From assembly GCA_019634245.1 (NCBI GenBank), contig JAHQVR010000247.1, forward strand, positions 1 to 12,822: a stretch of DNA of 12,822 nt. Direction: 5' to 3'. Made by a program: the position numbers and the translations under genes. The notes below the pieces were generated by a model. It saw only the letters and a program-made list of their open reading frames with translations, was not told where the DNA came from and did no database searches. Shown here piece by piece: positions 1-6,325 of this stretch. The DNA comes from Gammaproteobacteria bacterium. Lineage in GTDB: Bacteria > Pseudomonadota > Gammaproteobacteria > Granulosicoccales > Granulosicoccaceae. The first letter of the stretch is position 1. Every line of letters begins with the position of its first letter.

Positions 1-470
1 GCAGCAACCACACCTTGCTTATGGCTGCCTGGAATGAACAATAGCGGCCCGTTTGCCGCAGTAACATCGTCAATAAACACCGCAATGTTCATGGCTCTGG
101 GTTCCGGCATTTCATCATCGCGTTTCCAGGTACCGTAGTCTTGATGCCATTGCCAAACATCGCCATCGAAAGCCGCCTTGGCATTCACCTTGAACTGATG
201 CATATAAACAGGACCATCGAGAACCTGCTCAACCGGTTCAATTAATCGCGGATGGGCACCCAGCCTTTTGAAACCTTCGTTGTATGTGTGCGCGGCAAAT
301 GCCGTTCGAGCAACACCGGAAGATTCGCGCCAAACTTCTTTTCGATCTGACGCATAGACGTTCTGTGCTTCGGTTTTCAACACGGCAGCTTCTGCTTCAC
401 TAAATAAACTCGGAAAAAACAGATAGCCGGATTCATCAAATTCTTTGAGTTGTTCTTTTGTGAGTTTCAT
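1..470 (-). CDS. Phytanoyl-CoA dioxygenase (PhyH) family protein, N-terminal part
   Basis: This is a partial gene: the first 156 codons are present and the C-terminus lies beyond the left edge. Translation from the ATG at 470 gives a typical PhyH opening (residues 5-20, a helix followed by GYLFFP), then the iron-binding motif WHQD (His109 and Asp111). It continues with an NGPLLFIPGSHKQG stretch (residues 140-153) that matches the conserved strand and loop of ectoine- and proline-hydroxylase-like members. The family consists of cytosolic non-haem Fe(II)/2-oxoglutarate-dependent oxygenases. The distal His and the Arg that bind iron and 2-oxoglutarate are outside the window. A GGGGA Shine-Dalgarno-like stretch sits about 7 nt before the ATG. 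The substrate cannot be told; ectoine hydroxylase is possible, but no ectoine genes are visible nearby. Confidence 0.87.
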   Translation of the reverse strand, partial: MKLTKEQLKEFDESGYLFFPSLFSEAEAAVLKTEAQNVYASDRKEVWRESSGVARTAFAAHTYNEGFKRLGAHPRLIEPVEQVLDGPVYMHQFKVNAKAAFDGDVWQWHQDYGTWKRDDEMPEPRAMNIAVFIDDVTAANGPLLFIPGSHKQGVVA

Positions 471-684
471 AACAAATCCCCGTGTTGGCAATGAGTTGAA
501 CCGTTCGGTCTAGTTGTTTAAAACGATACGTTGCCGCTGCGCGTGTGTCAAACCTGCGACATTTATTACCTGCATTTCACCGCCGAGGTCGCGTTCGAGC
601 AACGGTTTAACGGCTTGTCCGGATCCACACCCTCAAGAGATGTCGCACGGCCAAGTGCTGTTTACGAATCCAAAAATTCGCGTT
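471..684. other. Gene-poor spacer left of the tandem repeat
   Basis: This stretch should hold the promoter of the minus-strand PhyH gene, but I could not identify convincing -35/-10 boxes. Two overlapping plus-strand reading frames (514-720 and 531-731) cross it and end inside the first copy of the 56-bp repeat. The frame starting at 531 has the more protein-like composition (it contains CQTCDIYYLHFTAEVAFEQ), but it has no good ribosome binding site and I recognise no family. It could be a decayed or repeat-associated sequence rather than a gene. Confidence 0.4.
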
Positions 685-902
685 ACAGCTTCGCTGCCGG
701 TCTCACTTGTGGTTCGCTAGACGCTCAATGAGCAATCCCCACAGCTTCGCTGCCGGTCTCACTTGTGGTTCGCTAGACGCTCAATGAGCAATCCCCACAG
801 CTTCGCTGCCGGTCTGACTTATGGTTCGCTAGACACTCAATGAGCAATCCCCACAGCTTCGCAGCAGGTCTGACTTGTGGTTCGCTAGAGGCTCAATGAA
901 CA
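685..902. repeat. Tandem array, four copies of a 56-bp unit
   Basis: Copies begin at 685, 741, 797 and 853, each starting ACAGCTTCGC; the last is truncated after about 50 bp. Copies 1 and 2 are identical by eye over the full unit; copies 3 and 4 carry a few substitutions (CTCAC to CTGAC, GACGC to GACAC or GAGGC, GCTGCCGG to GCAGCAGG). Each unit contains the perfect 11-bp palindrome GCTCAATGAGC (the fourth has one mismatch). The unit length is not a multiple of three, so the array cannot encode a repeated peptide in one frame. Conservation over the whole unit rules out a CRISPR repeat-spacer pattern. The function is unknown; a REP-like or slippage-expanded intergenic element is plausible. Confidence 0.93.
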
Positions 903-1215
903 AACGCTCTGCATTTTTACGGCCTTCGCGTAGGATTCGTTTGTTGACCCATCCATATTCTTTAATAGCCTTGGGCCAATTTATTGACTGGCATGAGTTG
1001 TCCGCATTTATGAGTGTTATAGTGTTGGATTATGCGAGGGGCTTCCCTTACCGGTCTGCGCCGCCGTTAGGAGTGAATTCTGGGGCATCGAAGATACTGG
1101 GAATCGCCTGATCATGTTCTATAGTTACTGCCAGGTGTGCAGAATCAAGATTCTGCTGGCGAGTTCAGCATATGAACGAGCGCTCCACTAACCAGCTGGA
1201 TGTTTACTTCCGTTG
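903..1215. other. Intergenic region upstream of the desaturase
   Basis: No supported gene is seen here. An open frame exists at 875-1111 but starts inside the repeat array, has no ribosome binding site and resembles no family I know. Near the right end, a TATAGT hexamer at 1120-1125 could be a -10 box, but no good -35 was found 16-18 bp before it. An 18-bp inverted repeat follows at 1139-1156 and is listed separately. Confidence 0.5.
1139..1156. promoter_or_regulatory. Inverted repeat GCAGAATCAAGATTCTGC, possible operator
   Basis: Two perfect 8-bp arms (GCAGAATC and GATTCTGC) are separated by two bases. The element lies about 60 bp before the desaturase start and just downstream of a TATAGT hexamer (1120-1125) that could be a -10 box. 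The size and symmetry suit a dimeric helix-turn-helix repressor. Fatty acid desaturase genes are often controlled by TetR-type repressors such as DesT or FabR, but this sequence does not match their operators as I remember them, so the regulator is unknown. Confidence 0.45.
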
Positions 1216-2238
1216 ATGGACTCTGAAAATTCCTGGACTGCGCGTCTGGCAAAATACAAGCGGCCAGACAATAGGCGCGCATTAATTGAAATCGCCATTA
1301 CGGTTGGAGCCTTTGTAGTCGCTTGGGCCGTTATCTGGGGCTTGCTGAAGTCTGGATATCTGCTCACATGGATAGCGGGTCTTTTGGCTTTGGTACCAGC
1401 CGCGGGATTGATGCTTAGATTGTTCATTATTCAGCATGATTGCGGTCATGGCTCGCTGTTTACTTCTAAGCGAGCGAATGACTGGCTGGGGCGCGTGCTC
1501 GGAGTTTTCACTTTTACCCCGTATGAATATTGGCGGCTGCAACATGCCGGTCATCATGCTTCTTCGGGTAATCTCGATAGACGCGGAATTGGTGATATCG
1601 ATACATTAACTGTGGATGAATACCTGAAAAGGGGCAAGTACGGACGCTTGTTGTATCGCCTGTATCGCCATCCAGTGGTGTTATTTGGTCTTGGGCCCAG
1701 CTACATGTTTATCCTGCGCCACAGGCTTCCCATTGGGTCGATGACAGAGGGTATAAAGCCGTGGATTGGCACTCTGGCAACCAATGTCGGAATAGTCTTG
1801 GTGTCGGCGGCCATTATTTATTTCACGAGCTGGCAAACGTTTCTACTTATCCAAATACCCATTGTGGTGCTGGCAGCAACGTTTGGCATGTGGTTGTTTT
1901 ACGTACAGCACCAATTTGATAACACACATTGGAGCCGCAAGGATGAATGGGATCGGGAAGCCTCTGCTCTGCACGGCAGCTCCTTTTATGACCTTCCGAA
2001 ACCATTGATGTGGATCAGCGGCAACGTAGGCATTCATCATGTACATCATCTGTCCAGCAGAATTCCATTCCACAAACTGCCTCAGGTAATGAACGACTAT
2101 CCTGAACTTAAGTCTATTGGCAGACTGACTCTTTGGGAGAGTTTCAAATGTGTCAATCTTTCCTTATGGGATGAGGAACGTTCAGAACTGGTCTCCTTTA
2201 AGCAGCTTAGGCAAAGGCTAGCTGCGAGCCCGGCATAA
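1216..2238 (+). CDS. Membrane fatty acid desaturase (omega-6/delta-12-like)
   Basis: The 340-residue product is an integral membrane di-iron desaturase that would introduce double bonds into acyl chains of membrane lipids. All three histidine boxes are present: HDCGH (residues 74-78), HAGHH (110-114) and HHVHH (274-278). The segment FYVQHQFDNTHW (about 229-240) is typical of the DesA/COG3239 group, as is FTPYEYWRLQHAGHHASSGN. Hydrophobic segments lie at about 25-45, 48-72 and 185-230. I chose the ATG at 1216; an in-frame TTG at 1213 is directly before it. The only purine-rich sequence upstream (CTGGA at 1196-1200) is rather distant, so the start is less certain than the family. The gene appears monocistronic, and the next gene is convergent on the other strand. 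Regiospecificity and lipid carrier cannot be read from the sequence. Confidence 0.9.
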   Translation: MDSENSWTARLAKYKRPDNRRALIEIAITVGAFVVAWAVIWGLLKSGYLLTWIAGLLALVPAAGLMLRLFIIQHDCGHGSLFTSKRANDWLGRVLGVFTFTPYEYWRLQHAGHHASSGNLDRRGIGDIDTLTVDEYLKRGKYGRLLYRLYRHPVVLFGLGPSYMFILRHRLPIGSMTEGIKPWIGTLATNVGIVLVSAAIIYFTSWQTFLLIQIPIVVLAATFGMWLFYVQHQFDNTHWSRKDEWDREASALHGSSFYDLPKPLMWISGNVGIHHVHHLSSRIPFHKLPQVMNDYPELKSIGRLTLWESFKCVNLSLWDEERSELVSFKQLRQRLAASPA

Positions 2239-2307
2239 GTCAGATTTGGGTTTGCACCGTTGGTTTTAAATCCCTGGTGCGAGCTTCATGGACAGGCATA
2301 GCACCTT

Positions 2308-3369
2308 TCAGCAGTTGCCCGACCGAGCCGGCAAAGAAATATTTGCCTGTGTGGCTAATTCAGTTAATGCCGACACGATGTCAGTTCGCAACGCAACGCC
2401 ACTATTCAATTGCTCGGCTTTTAATGCAAGACCTCGCTGGCCGGGTATTCGCACAGGTTTATCGGGATTGGCCGGTTTGTTTTGTAAACACTGCTCGACC
2501 AAGAAATCCGTTTGATTGTGAAAGGCGCTGGCGTCGCCGAACGCACTGATGTCAGTCACTTGTACGTGTACGCTGGCTCCCCATTCAGCTGTGCCCTCTT
2601 CCCTTCCATGGCCAGCAAGTGCGGACGACATTGCTTCGACAAATAGAGCGAGACCAAACCCTTTATGACCCGCTTCCATTCCACCCAAAGCTTGCAAACT
2701 ACCCGGCGGATCATCAAAGACCACTGAGGGGTTGTTTGTCGGTTGCCCGTTTGCATCCAACCACCAGGGGTGATCACCTGGTCGACCTTCTGAATGGAGT
2801 CTCGAGCTCATACCACTAGTGGTGATAGACGCGGAGATGTCGATCATGATCGGATCAGTGGAAGTAGGAATACCCCAGGCCATCGGATTGGGTGTTAGCA
2901 ACGGTTCGCTGCCGCCGAACGGGGCCACAATGGCAACCGATGGATCGCTGCAGACAATTTGAATCAAGTATCCGCTGCGCGAAGGCTTTTCAAGATAGGC
3001 GGCCAGTGCACCGATGTGGGAACTGCGCCGAATGGCAATACTGCCAGTGCCATACTGTTGGGCCATGTGGGTTGCCGATTCGATGGCGCGTAACGTCAGA
3101 TAGGGTCCAGGTAGATACTGGCCGTCCCAGCAGGCCACGGCCGGTCTTGAGGCAATTTCGTTGATTTCGCCACTGCCTCGCATGACCTGTCGGTCGAGTG
3201 CATCGATGTAGGGTTTCAATAACTGCAGCCCATGAGTATCGTGGCCGAGTAAATCACCCTCAACCAGGATGTGCGCCACATCGAGCGCCGGTGCCTCTTC
3301 CATACCAAAATGGATGCAGATGCCGGTGGTGAATTCGATCAAAGCTTTGGCGTGGAAGCGGATTGACAT
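2308..3369 (-). CDS. Malate/L-lactate dehydrogenase family (Ldh_2) oxidoreductase
   Basis: The 353-residue product belongs to the Ldh_2 family of NAD(P)-dependent 2-hydroxyacid (or delta-1-piperideine/pyrroline carboxylate) oxidoreductases, which are cytosolic and unrelated to classical MDH/LDH. Visible family marks are GHDTHG (residues 42-47, including the catalytic-type His46), SSHIGALAAY with His118 (the usual NSNHFG position), LLTPNPMAWGIP (157-168), and a C-terminal HKGFGLALFVE segment. I start at the ATG at 3369 because the product then has the normal family length and begins at the expected N-terminal helix; the frame stays open to a TTG at 3411. No strong Shine-Dalgarno is seen. It is divergent from the small membrane protein at 3437. 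Substrate choice among malate, lactate, ureidoglycolate-type and imino-acid members cannot be decided. Confidence 0.9.
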   Translation of the reverse strand: MSIRFHAKALIEFTTGICIHFGMEEAPALDVAHILVEGDLLGHDTHGLQLLKPYIDALDRQVMRGSGEINEIASRPAVACWDGQYLPGPYLTLRAIESATHMAQQYGTGSIAIRRSSHIGALAAYLEKPSRSGYLIQIVCSDPSVAIVAPFGGSEPLLTPNPMAWGIPTSTDPIMIDISASITTSGMSSRLHSEGRPGDHPWWLDANGQPTNNPSVVFDDPPGSLQALGGMEAGHKGFGLALFVEAMSSALAGHGREEGTAEWGASVHVQVTDISAFGDASAFHNQTDFLVEQCLQNKPANPDKPVRIPGQRGLALKAEQLNSGVALRTDIVSALTELATQANISLPARSGNC

Positions 3370-3436
3370 GTGTTTGGGCTCGACGTATCCATTACAATAT
3401 AAGTGGTTCAATCATACTATCAGTGAAGATGAAATT

Positions 3437-3790
3437 ATGTACATCCCAATGGGTACAGTTGTCACCGTGTGCATGTTCATTGGGCTTGTATATGCACTGT
3501 TGTTGAAATTTATCAATCCGATTCACCAGTTTCCGCCTTTTGTTCATGCAGTGGTCGGAGGGTTGGTGACAGCGGCAGGTGCTTGGAATGTGTTTTGGTA
3601 CGCGTCCAGACACCTTATGACATTTTGGGGGCTTGCCGCACTAGTATCTGGGATTGCATTGATGCTTACTGGGTTTTACATCATTAAGCGAGATGCATCT
3701 CCAACTCTAATAAAAACCATTACTCCTGTCGTGCTGTTGGTGCTATTTGTTTGTATGATGCTCTACGGCATAACGATCTATCGACTGTAG
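3437..3790 (+). CDS. Small membrane protein with four predicted helices
   Basis: The 117-residue product is almost wholly hydrophobic. Likely membrane segments are at residues 6-24, 35-54, 62-84 and 93-115, with a short basic loop (IKRDASPTLIK) between the third and fourth. I recognise no family. The start at 3437 is chosen because it begins just before the first helix and clears the divergent dehydrogenase gene; the frame is open further upstream to 3269, but that part overlaps the dehydrogenase antisense. A purine-rich GAAGATGAAA lies before the ATG. A perfect TTGACA (3363-3368) lies upstream, overlapping the other gene's start region, with a poor TATCCA 17 bp beyond it, so the promoter is uncertain. 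Fairly sure it is a gene; function unknown. Confidence 0.68.
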   Translation: MYIPMGTVVTVCMFIGLVYALLLKFINPIHQFPPFVHAVVGGLVTAAGAWNVFWYASRHLMTFWGLAALVSGIALMLTGFYIIKRDASPTLIKTITPVVLLVLFVCMMLYGITIYRL

Positions 3791-4067
3791 CGGATGCCAA
3801 AAGTGACCAGGTCCAGCTTCGACATTCGGTTGGTGGGCGTTTAAAACTCTAACTGTACATAGACACCATTCTTGCCGACTTAAGTGTTCCCATACCTAAA
3901 TCAGGTCAGGCAGAATAGCGTTCCCCAGCCAATTCGATACATCGACGCTCTTGAATTTGAAGACCTCAGCCTATGATTTCGACTAGCACACGAACCCGAG
4001 ATGTTGAAAGATTTCAACCGATTGGATGGTTAGAAATCGATCAAATACGGCATTAGCGATAATTTAG

Positions 4068-4202
4068 GGTGATAGCTACCTTGCAGCGCCTATCTTGGCC
4101 GCCTTGCTCGGCGCTATCCACACAGAAAAACCCCTGGAAATTGGATGGGAATGGTGCTTTGGGCTTCTTTCTTATCTGGGCGTCTTGGGGTATAGAACTT
4201 AG
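4068..4202 (+). pseudogene. Possible remnant of a membrane protein gene
   Basis: A 44-codon open stretch bounded by stops reads as a plausible fragment of a hydrophobic protein (YLAAPILAALLGAI, then EIGWEWCFGLLSYLGVLGY). It has no ATG and no ribosome binding site. No parent family is recognised, so this is a weak call resting only on residue composition. Confidence 0.15.
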
Positions 4203-4252
4203 ACCTGCATACGCTAGGCTTTTGGCGTCATAATTATTTACGTATCAACATC

Positions 4253-4280
4253 TTGTAGTTGACGCGTTTGCACTTATTAT
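4253..4280 (+). promoter_or_regulatory. Candidate sigma-70 promoter for the metallopeptidase
   Basis: TTGTAG (4253-4258) and TATTAT (4275-4280) are separated by 16 bp. The -10 matches the consensus in five of six positions, the -35 in only three. Initiation would fall about 30 nt before the ATG at 4319, which is a reasonable leader length. Confidence 0.3.
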
Positions 4281-4318
4281 TGAGTTAATTTTCTGAAAAG
4301 CTGTTGAGGTCTTTCTCG

Positions 4319-5041
4319 ATGATGGGTTTTGATATGAACTACCTGCTGATGGTCATGTTGCCTGGAATGGCACTATCGGGCCTGGCATCCATGATGGTCA
4401 AAAATACCTTCGCCAAATACGAAAACGTAATTAGCCAGAGCAATATGACGGGCGCCGAAGCGGCTCAATTGATGCTGCAGCGACAAGGCGTGACGGATTG
4501 CAAAATTGAACCCGTCTCCGGCCGGCTGAGCGATCACTACGACCCCAGAGTGAAAACGTTGCGTCTATCAGAGCCTGTGTATGGTTCGCGTTCGCTTTCG
4601 GCAATTGGCGTTGCTTGTCACGAAGCGGGACATGCTCTGCAGCACGCTCAAGGATATAGCTGGCTGAAAATGCGCTCCACTCTAGTTCCCGTAACCAATA
4701 TATCGAGCAAAATGTCTATGCCCGTGATCATGATTGGTGGCGTTCTGATGGCGTTGGCTCCTGTGTTGGGCACCTGGGTATTGTTGCTGGGTTGTGCCCT
4801 CTTCGCGGCAGCTGTTTTGTTTTCGGTAGTCACATTGCCAGTTGAATGGGACGCCAGTGCCAGAGCAAAAAAGGCCATGGTCGATGCTGGTATCGTTAAC
4901 CAACAAGAAATTGGTGGCGCAGGCTCGGTTCTAAATGCTGCGTTTCTAACCTACCTTGCAGCCGCCATCGCTTCGATTATGACACTGCTCTACTATCTGC
5001 ACAGAACAGGTGTTCTGCGCATGTTGCTGAGCAGGCGCTAG
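4319..5041 (+). CDS. YugP-type membrane zinc metallopeptidase
   Basis: The 240-residue product is an inner-membrane zinc peptidase of the YugP family (Zn_peptidase_2). The zinc motif HEAGH is at residues 101-105, preceded by SLSAIGVAC. A third-ligand-like stretch LPVEWDASARAK follows at 174-185. Hydrophobic helices lie at about 6-26, 134-172 and 205-228. A conserved block between the first helix and the active site reads NMTGAEAAQLMLQRQGV (42-58), as in the family. I start at the ATG at 4319 because GAGG (4306-4309) is placed correctly before it; a TTG at 4304 overlaps that ribosome binding site and is unlikely. The gene stands alone between gene-poor stretches. Physiological substrates of the family are not known to me, so the context gives no role. 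Confidence 0.87.
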   Translation: MMGFDMNYLLMVMLPGMALSGLASMMVKNTFAKYENVISQSNMTGAEAAQLMLQRQGVTDCKIEPVSGRLSDHYDPRVKTLRLSEPVYGSRSLSAIGVACHEAGHALQHAQGYSWLKMRSTLVPVTNISSKMSMPVIMIGGVLMALAPVLGTWVLLLGCALFAAAVLFSVVTLPVEWDASARAKKAMVDAGIVNQQEIGGAGSVLNAAFLTYLAAAIASIMTLLYYLHRTGVLRMLLSRR

Positions 5042-5111
5042 GCCTGCTTCGATCCGCGAACTTTTACAATAAAGTTTAAGAACTACCAACGCATCGCACA
5101 CATTAGCGCTT

Positions 5112-5160
5112 TAGGCCACAGGACTTACTAGAGTCTCTTTGTGATTTGTTCCGTGGCCTA
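5112..5160. repeat. Inverted repeat TAGGCCAC...GTGGCCTA
   Basis: Perfect 8-bp arms lie at 5112-5119 and 5153-5160, extendable with mismatches to about 13 bp, with a 33-bp interior. It lies between the convergent ends of the metallopeptidase and the DsrC-like gene. There is no T-run on either strand after the arms, so a rho-independent terminator is not supported. It might form a transcript hairpin or be the ends of a miniature element. Confidence 0.45.
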
Positions 5161-5228
5161 GAGTGCGAAACATCCATTTAAATGTGATCCATAGAATGAG
5201 TGCGAAACATCTAAAAAATGTGCTCCAT
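5161..5228. repeat. Two imperfect 31-32-bp direct repeats, 37-bp spacing
   Basis: Copies at 5161-5192 and 5198-5228 share GAGTGCGAAACATC at the left end and ATGTG(A/C)TCCAT at the right, with a variable A/T-rich middle. Each copy contains ACAT...ATGT as an internal dyad. The first copy begins directly after the right arm of the inverted repeat at 5112-5160. The pair lies just beyond the stop of the DsrC-like gene. The role is unknown. Confidence 0.6.
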
Positions 5229-5246
5229 TGAGATTGTAGTTCTGTG

Positions 5247-5582
5247 CTAGGACGTACTCCCAAACGATTTGTCAATGGTGCCTGGGGGTATTTCGATACC
5301 GGCAATTTCACACCCCTGTGCAATCGGGCCGCCGGGAAATAATCGATACAGATCCTTTAAGCCCCCATGGGCATGCCAGAACTCTTCGAGTGCATCGTTA
5401 AGCTCTCGGCGATTAGGCGTATCATTGCGAGCGAAGTATTCTTGCAGGCATAACACGATTTCCCAATGCTCAGGCCCCATCACGATGCCCAATGCCTCTG
5501 CACTATCACTGCCCTGCTTCGCTGTCCATTTTTTTGGCGCATAAGGGAAGTCCTCGGCACGAGTTTTTGTTACTTCTGCCAT
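5247..5582 (-). CDS. DsrC/TusE-family sulfur carrier-like protein lacking terminal Cys
   Basis: The 111-residue product has the DsrC/TusE/RspA fold signature: an HWEIVLCLQEYF helix (39-50), a PNRRELNDAL segment (56-65), then LKDLYRLFPGG (75-85) leading into the flexible C-terminal arm. Canonical DsrC proteins end with two redox cysteines eleven residues apart on this arm, and TusE keeps only the last one. Here Cys91 (QGCEIAGI) sits at the first position, but the position eleven residues on is Thr102 and the chain continues to Ser111. The usual persulfide carrier chemistry is therefore doubtful, and a regulatory or other role is more likely (inference). The start is well supported by AGGAGAGAGAC before the ATG. 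No dsr, tus or rhodanese genes are nearby. It lies 122 bp downstream of dgoA in the same direction and might be read through from it. Confidence 0.85.
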   Translation of the reverse strand: MAEVTKTRAEDFPYAPKKWTAKQGSDSAEALGIVMGPEHWEIVLCLQEYFARNDTPNRRELNDALEEFWHAHGGLKDLYRLFPGGPIAQGCEIAGIEIPPGTIDKSFGSTS

Positions 5583-5704
5583 GTCTCTCTCCTAGGCTAA
5601 ACGTAAGTGGCGTTTCCAAGATCGTTGCAAACCTGGCGTTGTTTGTCCAGAATTAAACTAGGTTTTTTTTGGTTCAATTTTATGTCGCACCATTGCCAGA
5701 CAAA

Positions 5705-6325
5705 TTAAATGTTCAGTGCGCTGACAAAGGCTATTGCTCGATCTTCTAATTCTTTTAAAGAGTAATCAGGTTTGAAAAGAGCTGAACCTAGGCCAAAGCC
5801 ATCGGCACCCGCATCGAGATACTCACTCATTTTCTCAGGAGTGATTCCGCCCACTATGACAACGCGGGCATTTTTAGGCAGTACAGCACGCATGGCGCGA
5901 ACGGCGGCGGGTGAGATTAATTCTGCTGGGAAAAATTTCAACATACTAGCGCCTAGCTCCAATGCTTGAAACGCTTCACTTGGTGTGGTGACACCCGGGC
6001 ACCAGCTGACCCCGAGTGAAATGGCCTTAGCACCCACTTGCGGGTTTACATTGGGCGCCACAATCAGTTGTCCGTCAGCCCCTGCCACCTCGAATACTTC
6101 GTCAGCGGTTAATACGGTGCCGGCACCGACGACCACCTGATCGCTGAATTTGTCAGCAATCCGTTGAATGGAGATCAATGGCTCTGGCGAATTCATTGGT
6201 ACTTCAATGATGGTGAAGCCACTTGAAACCAGTACTTCGGCAACGTCGATTGCTTGTTCGGGCTGCAATCCGCGCAAAATGGCGATCAGTGGGTTTTCAT
6301 CAAAAGCGGATTTCCAGTGCTTCAT
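5705..6325 (-). CDS. dgoA: 2-dehydro-3-deoxy-6-phosphogalactonate aldolase
   Basis: The 206-residue product is a class I KDPG/KDPGal aldolase that splits 2-dehydro-3-deoxy-6-phosphogalactonate into pyruvate and glyceraldehyde 3-phosphate. The Schiff-base Lys is Lys130 in MLKFFPAE, the general base Glu is Glu41 in IIEVPMNSPEP, and ILRG (15-19 region) is the conserved phosphate/substrate loop. The PMNSPEPLISI segment and the compact length point to the galactonate (DgoA) branch rather than the glucose-type Eda enzyme. The start codon overlaps the dgoK stop by four bases (ATGA at 6322-6325), so the two are translationally coupled. The next gene in the same direction is the DsrC-like protein, 122 bp on. 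The sugar feeding the pathway (galactonate, or an algal galactose derivative) is not shown, as no dehydratase is present. Confidence 0.91.
   Translation of the reverse strand: MKHWKSAFDENPLIAILRGLQPEQAIDVAEVLVSSGFTIIEVPMNSPEPLISIQRIADKFSDQVVVGAGTVLTADEVFEVAGADGQLIVAPNVNPQVGAKAISLGVSWCPGVTTPSEAFQALELGASMLKFFPAELISPAAVRAMRAVLPKNARVVIVGGITPEKMSEYLDAGADGFGLGSALFKPDYSLKELEDRAIAFVSALNI

Larger units (their letters stand above)
3791..4318. other. Long intergenic region with possible gene remnants
   Basis: About 530 bp carry no convincing gene. All frames are interrupted often. Two short plus-strand frames look somewhat protein-like: a 27-codon frame from the ATG at 3973 (ending ...RFQPIGWLEIDQIRH), and a 44-codon stretch between stops at 4068-4202, which is hydrophobic and lacks an ATG. 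They could be decayed pieces of an old gene, but I cannot name it. The right end contains a possible promoter for the metallopeptidase, listed separately. Confidence 0.4.

Noticed and set aside
514..720. 68-codon plus-strand frame rich in Cys, Pro and Arg
   Set aside because: It overlaps a more protein-like frame, lacks a ribosome binding site and ends in the repeat; it looks like chance.
685..902. CRISPR array
   Set aside because: The whole 56-bp unit is conserved, so there are no unique spacers, and no cas gene is present.
875..1111. 78-codon plus-strand open frame after the repeat array
   Set aside because: It starts within the repeat, has no ribosome binding site, and its composition and lack of any recognised motif do not support a gene.
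2254..2280. Inverted repeat GCACC...GGTGC as a bidirectional terminator after the desaturase
   Set aside because: The stem has only five pairs with a 17-base loop and no T-run follows.
3269..3436. N-terminal extension of the small membrane protein
   Set aside because: This part is antisense to the start of the Ldh_2 gene and is not membrane-like; the ATG at 3437 begins just before the first helix.
5059..5076. AACTTT...AAAGTT hairpin as a terminator of the metallopeptidase
   Set aside because: The stem is short and A/T-rich and no T-run follows, so termination is not supported.
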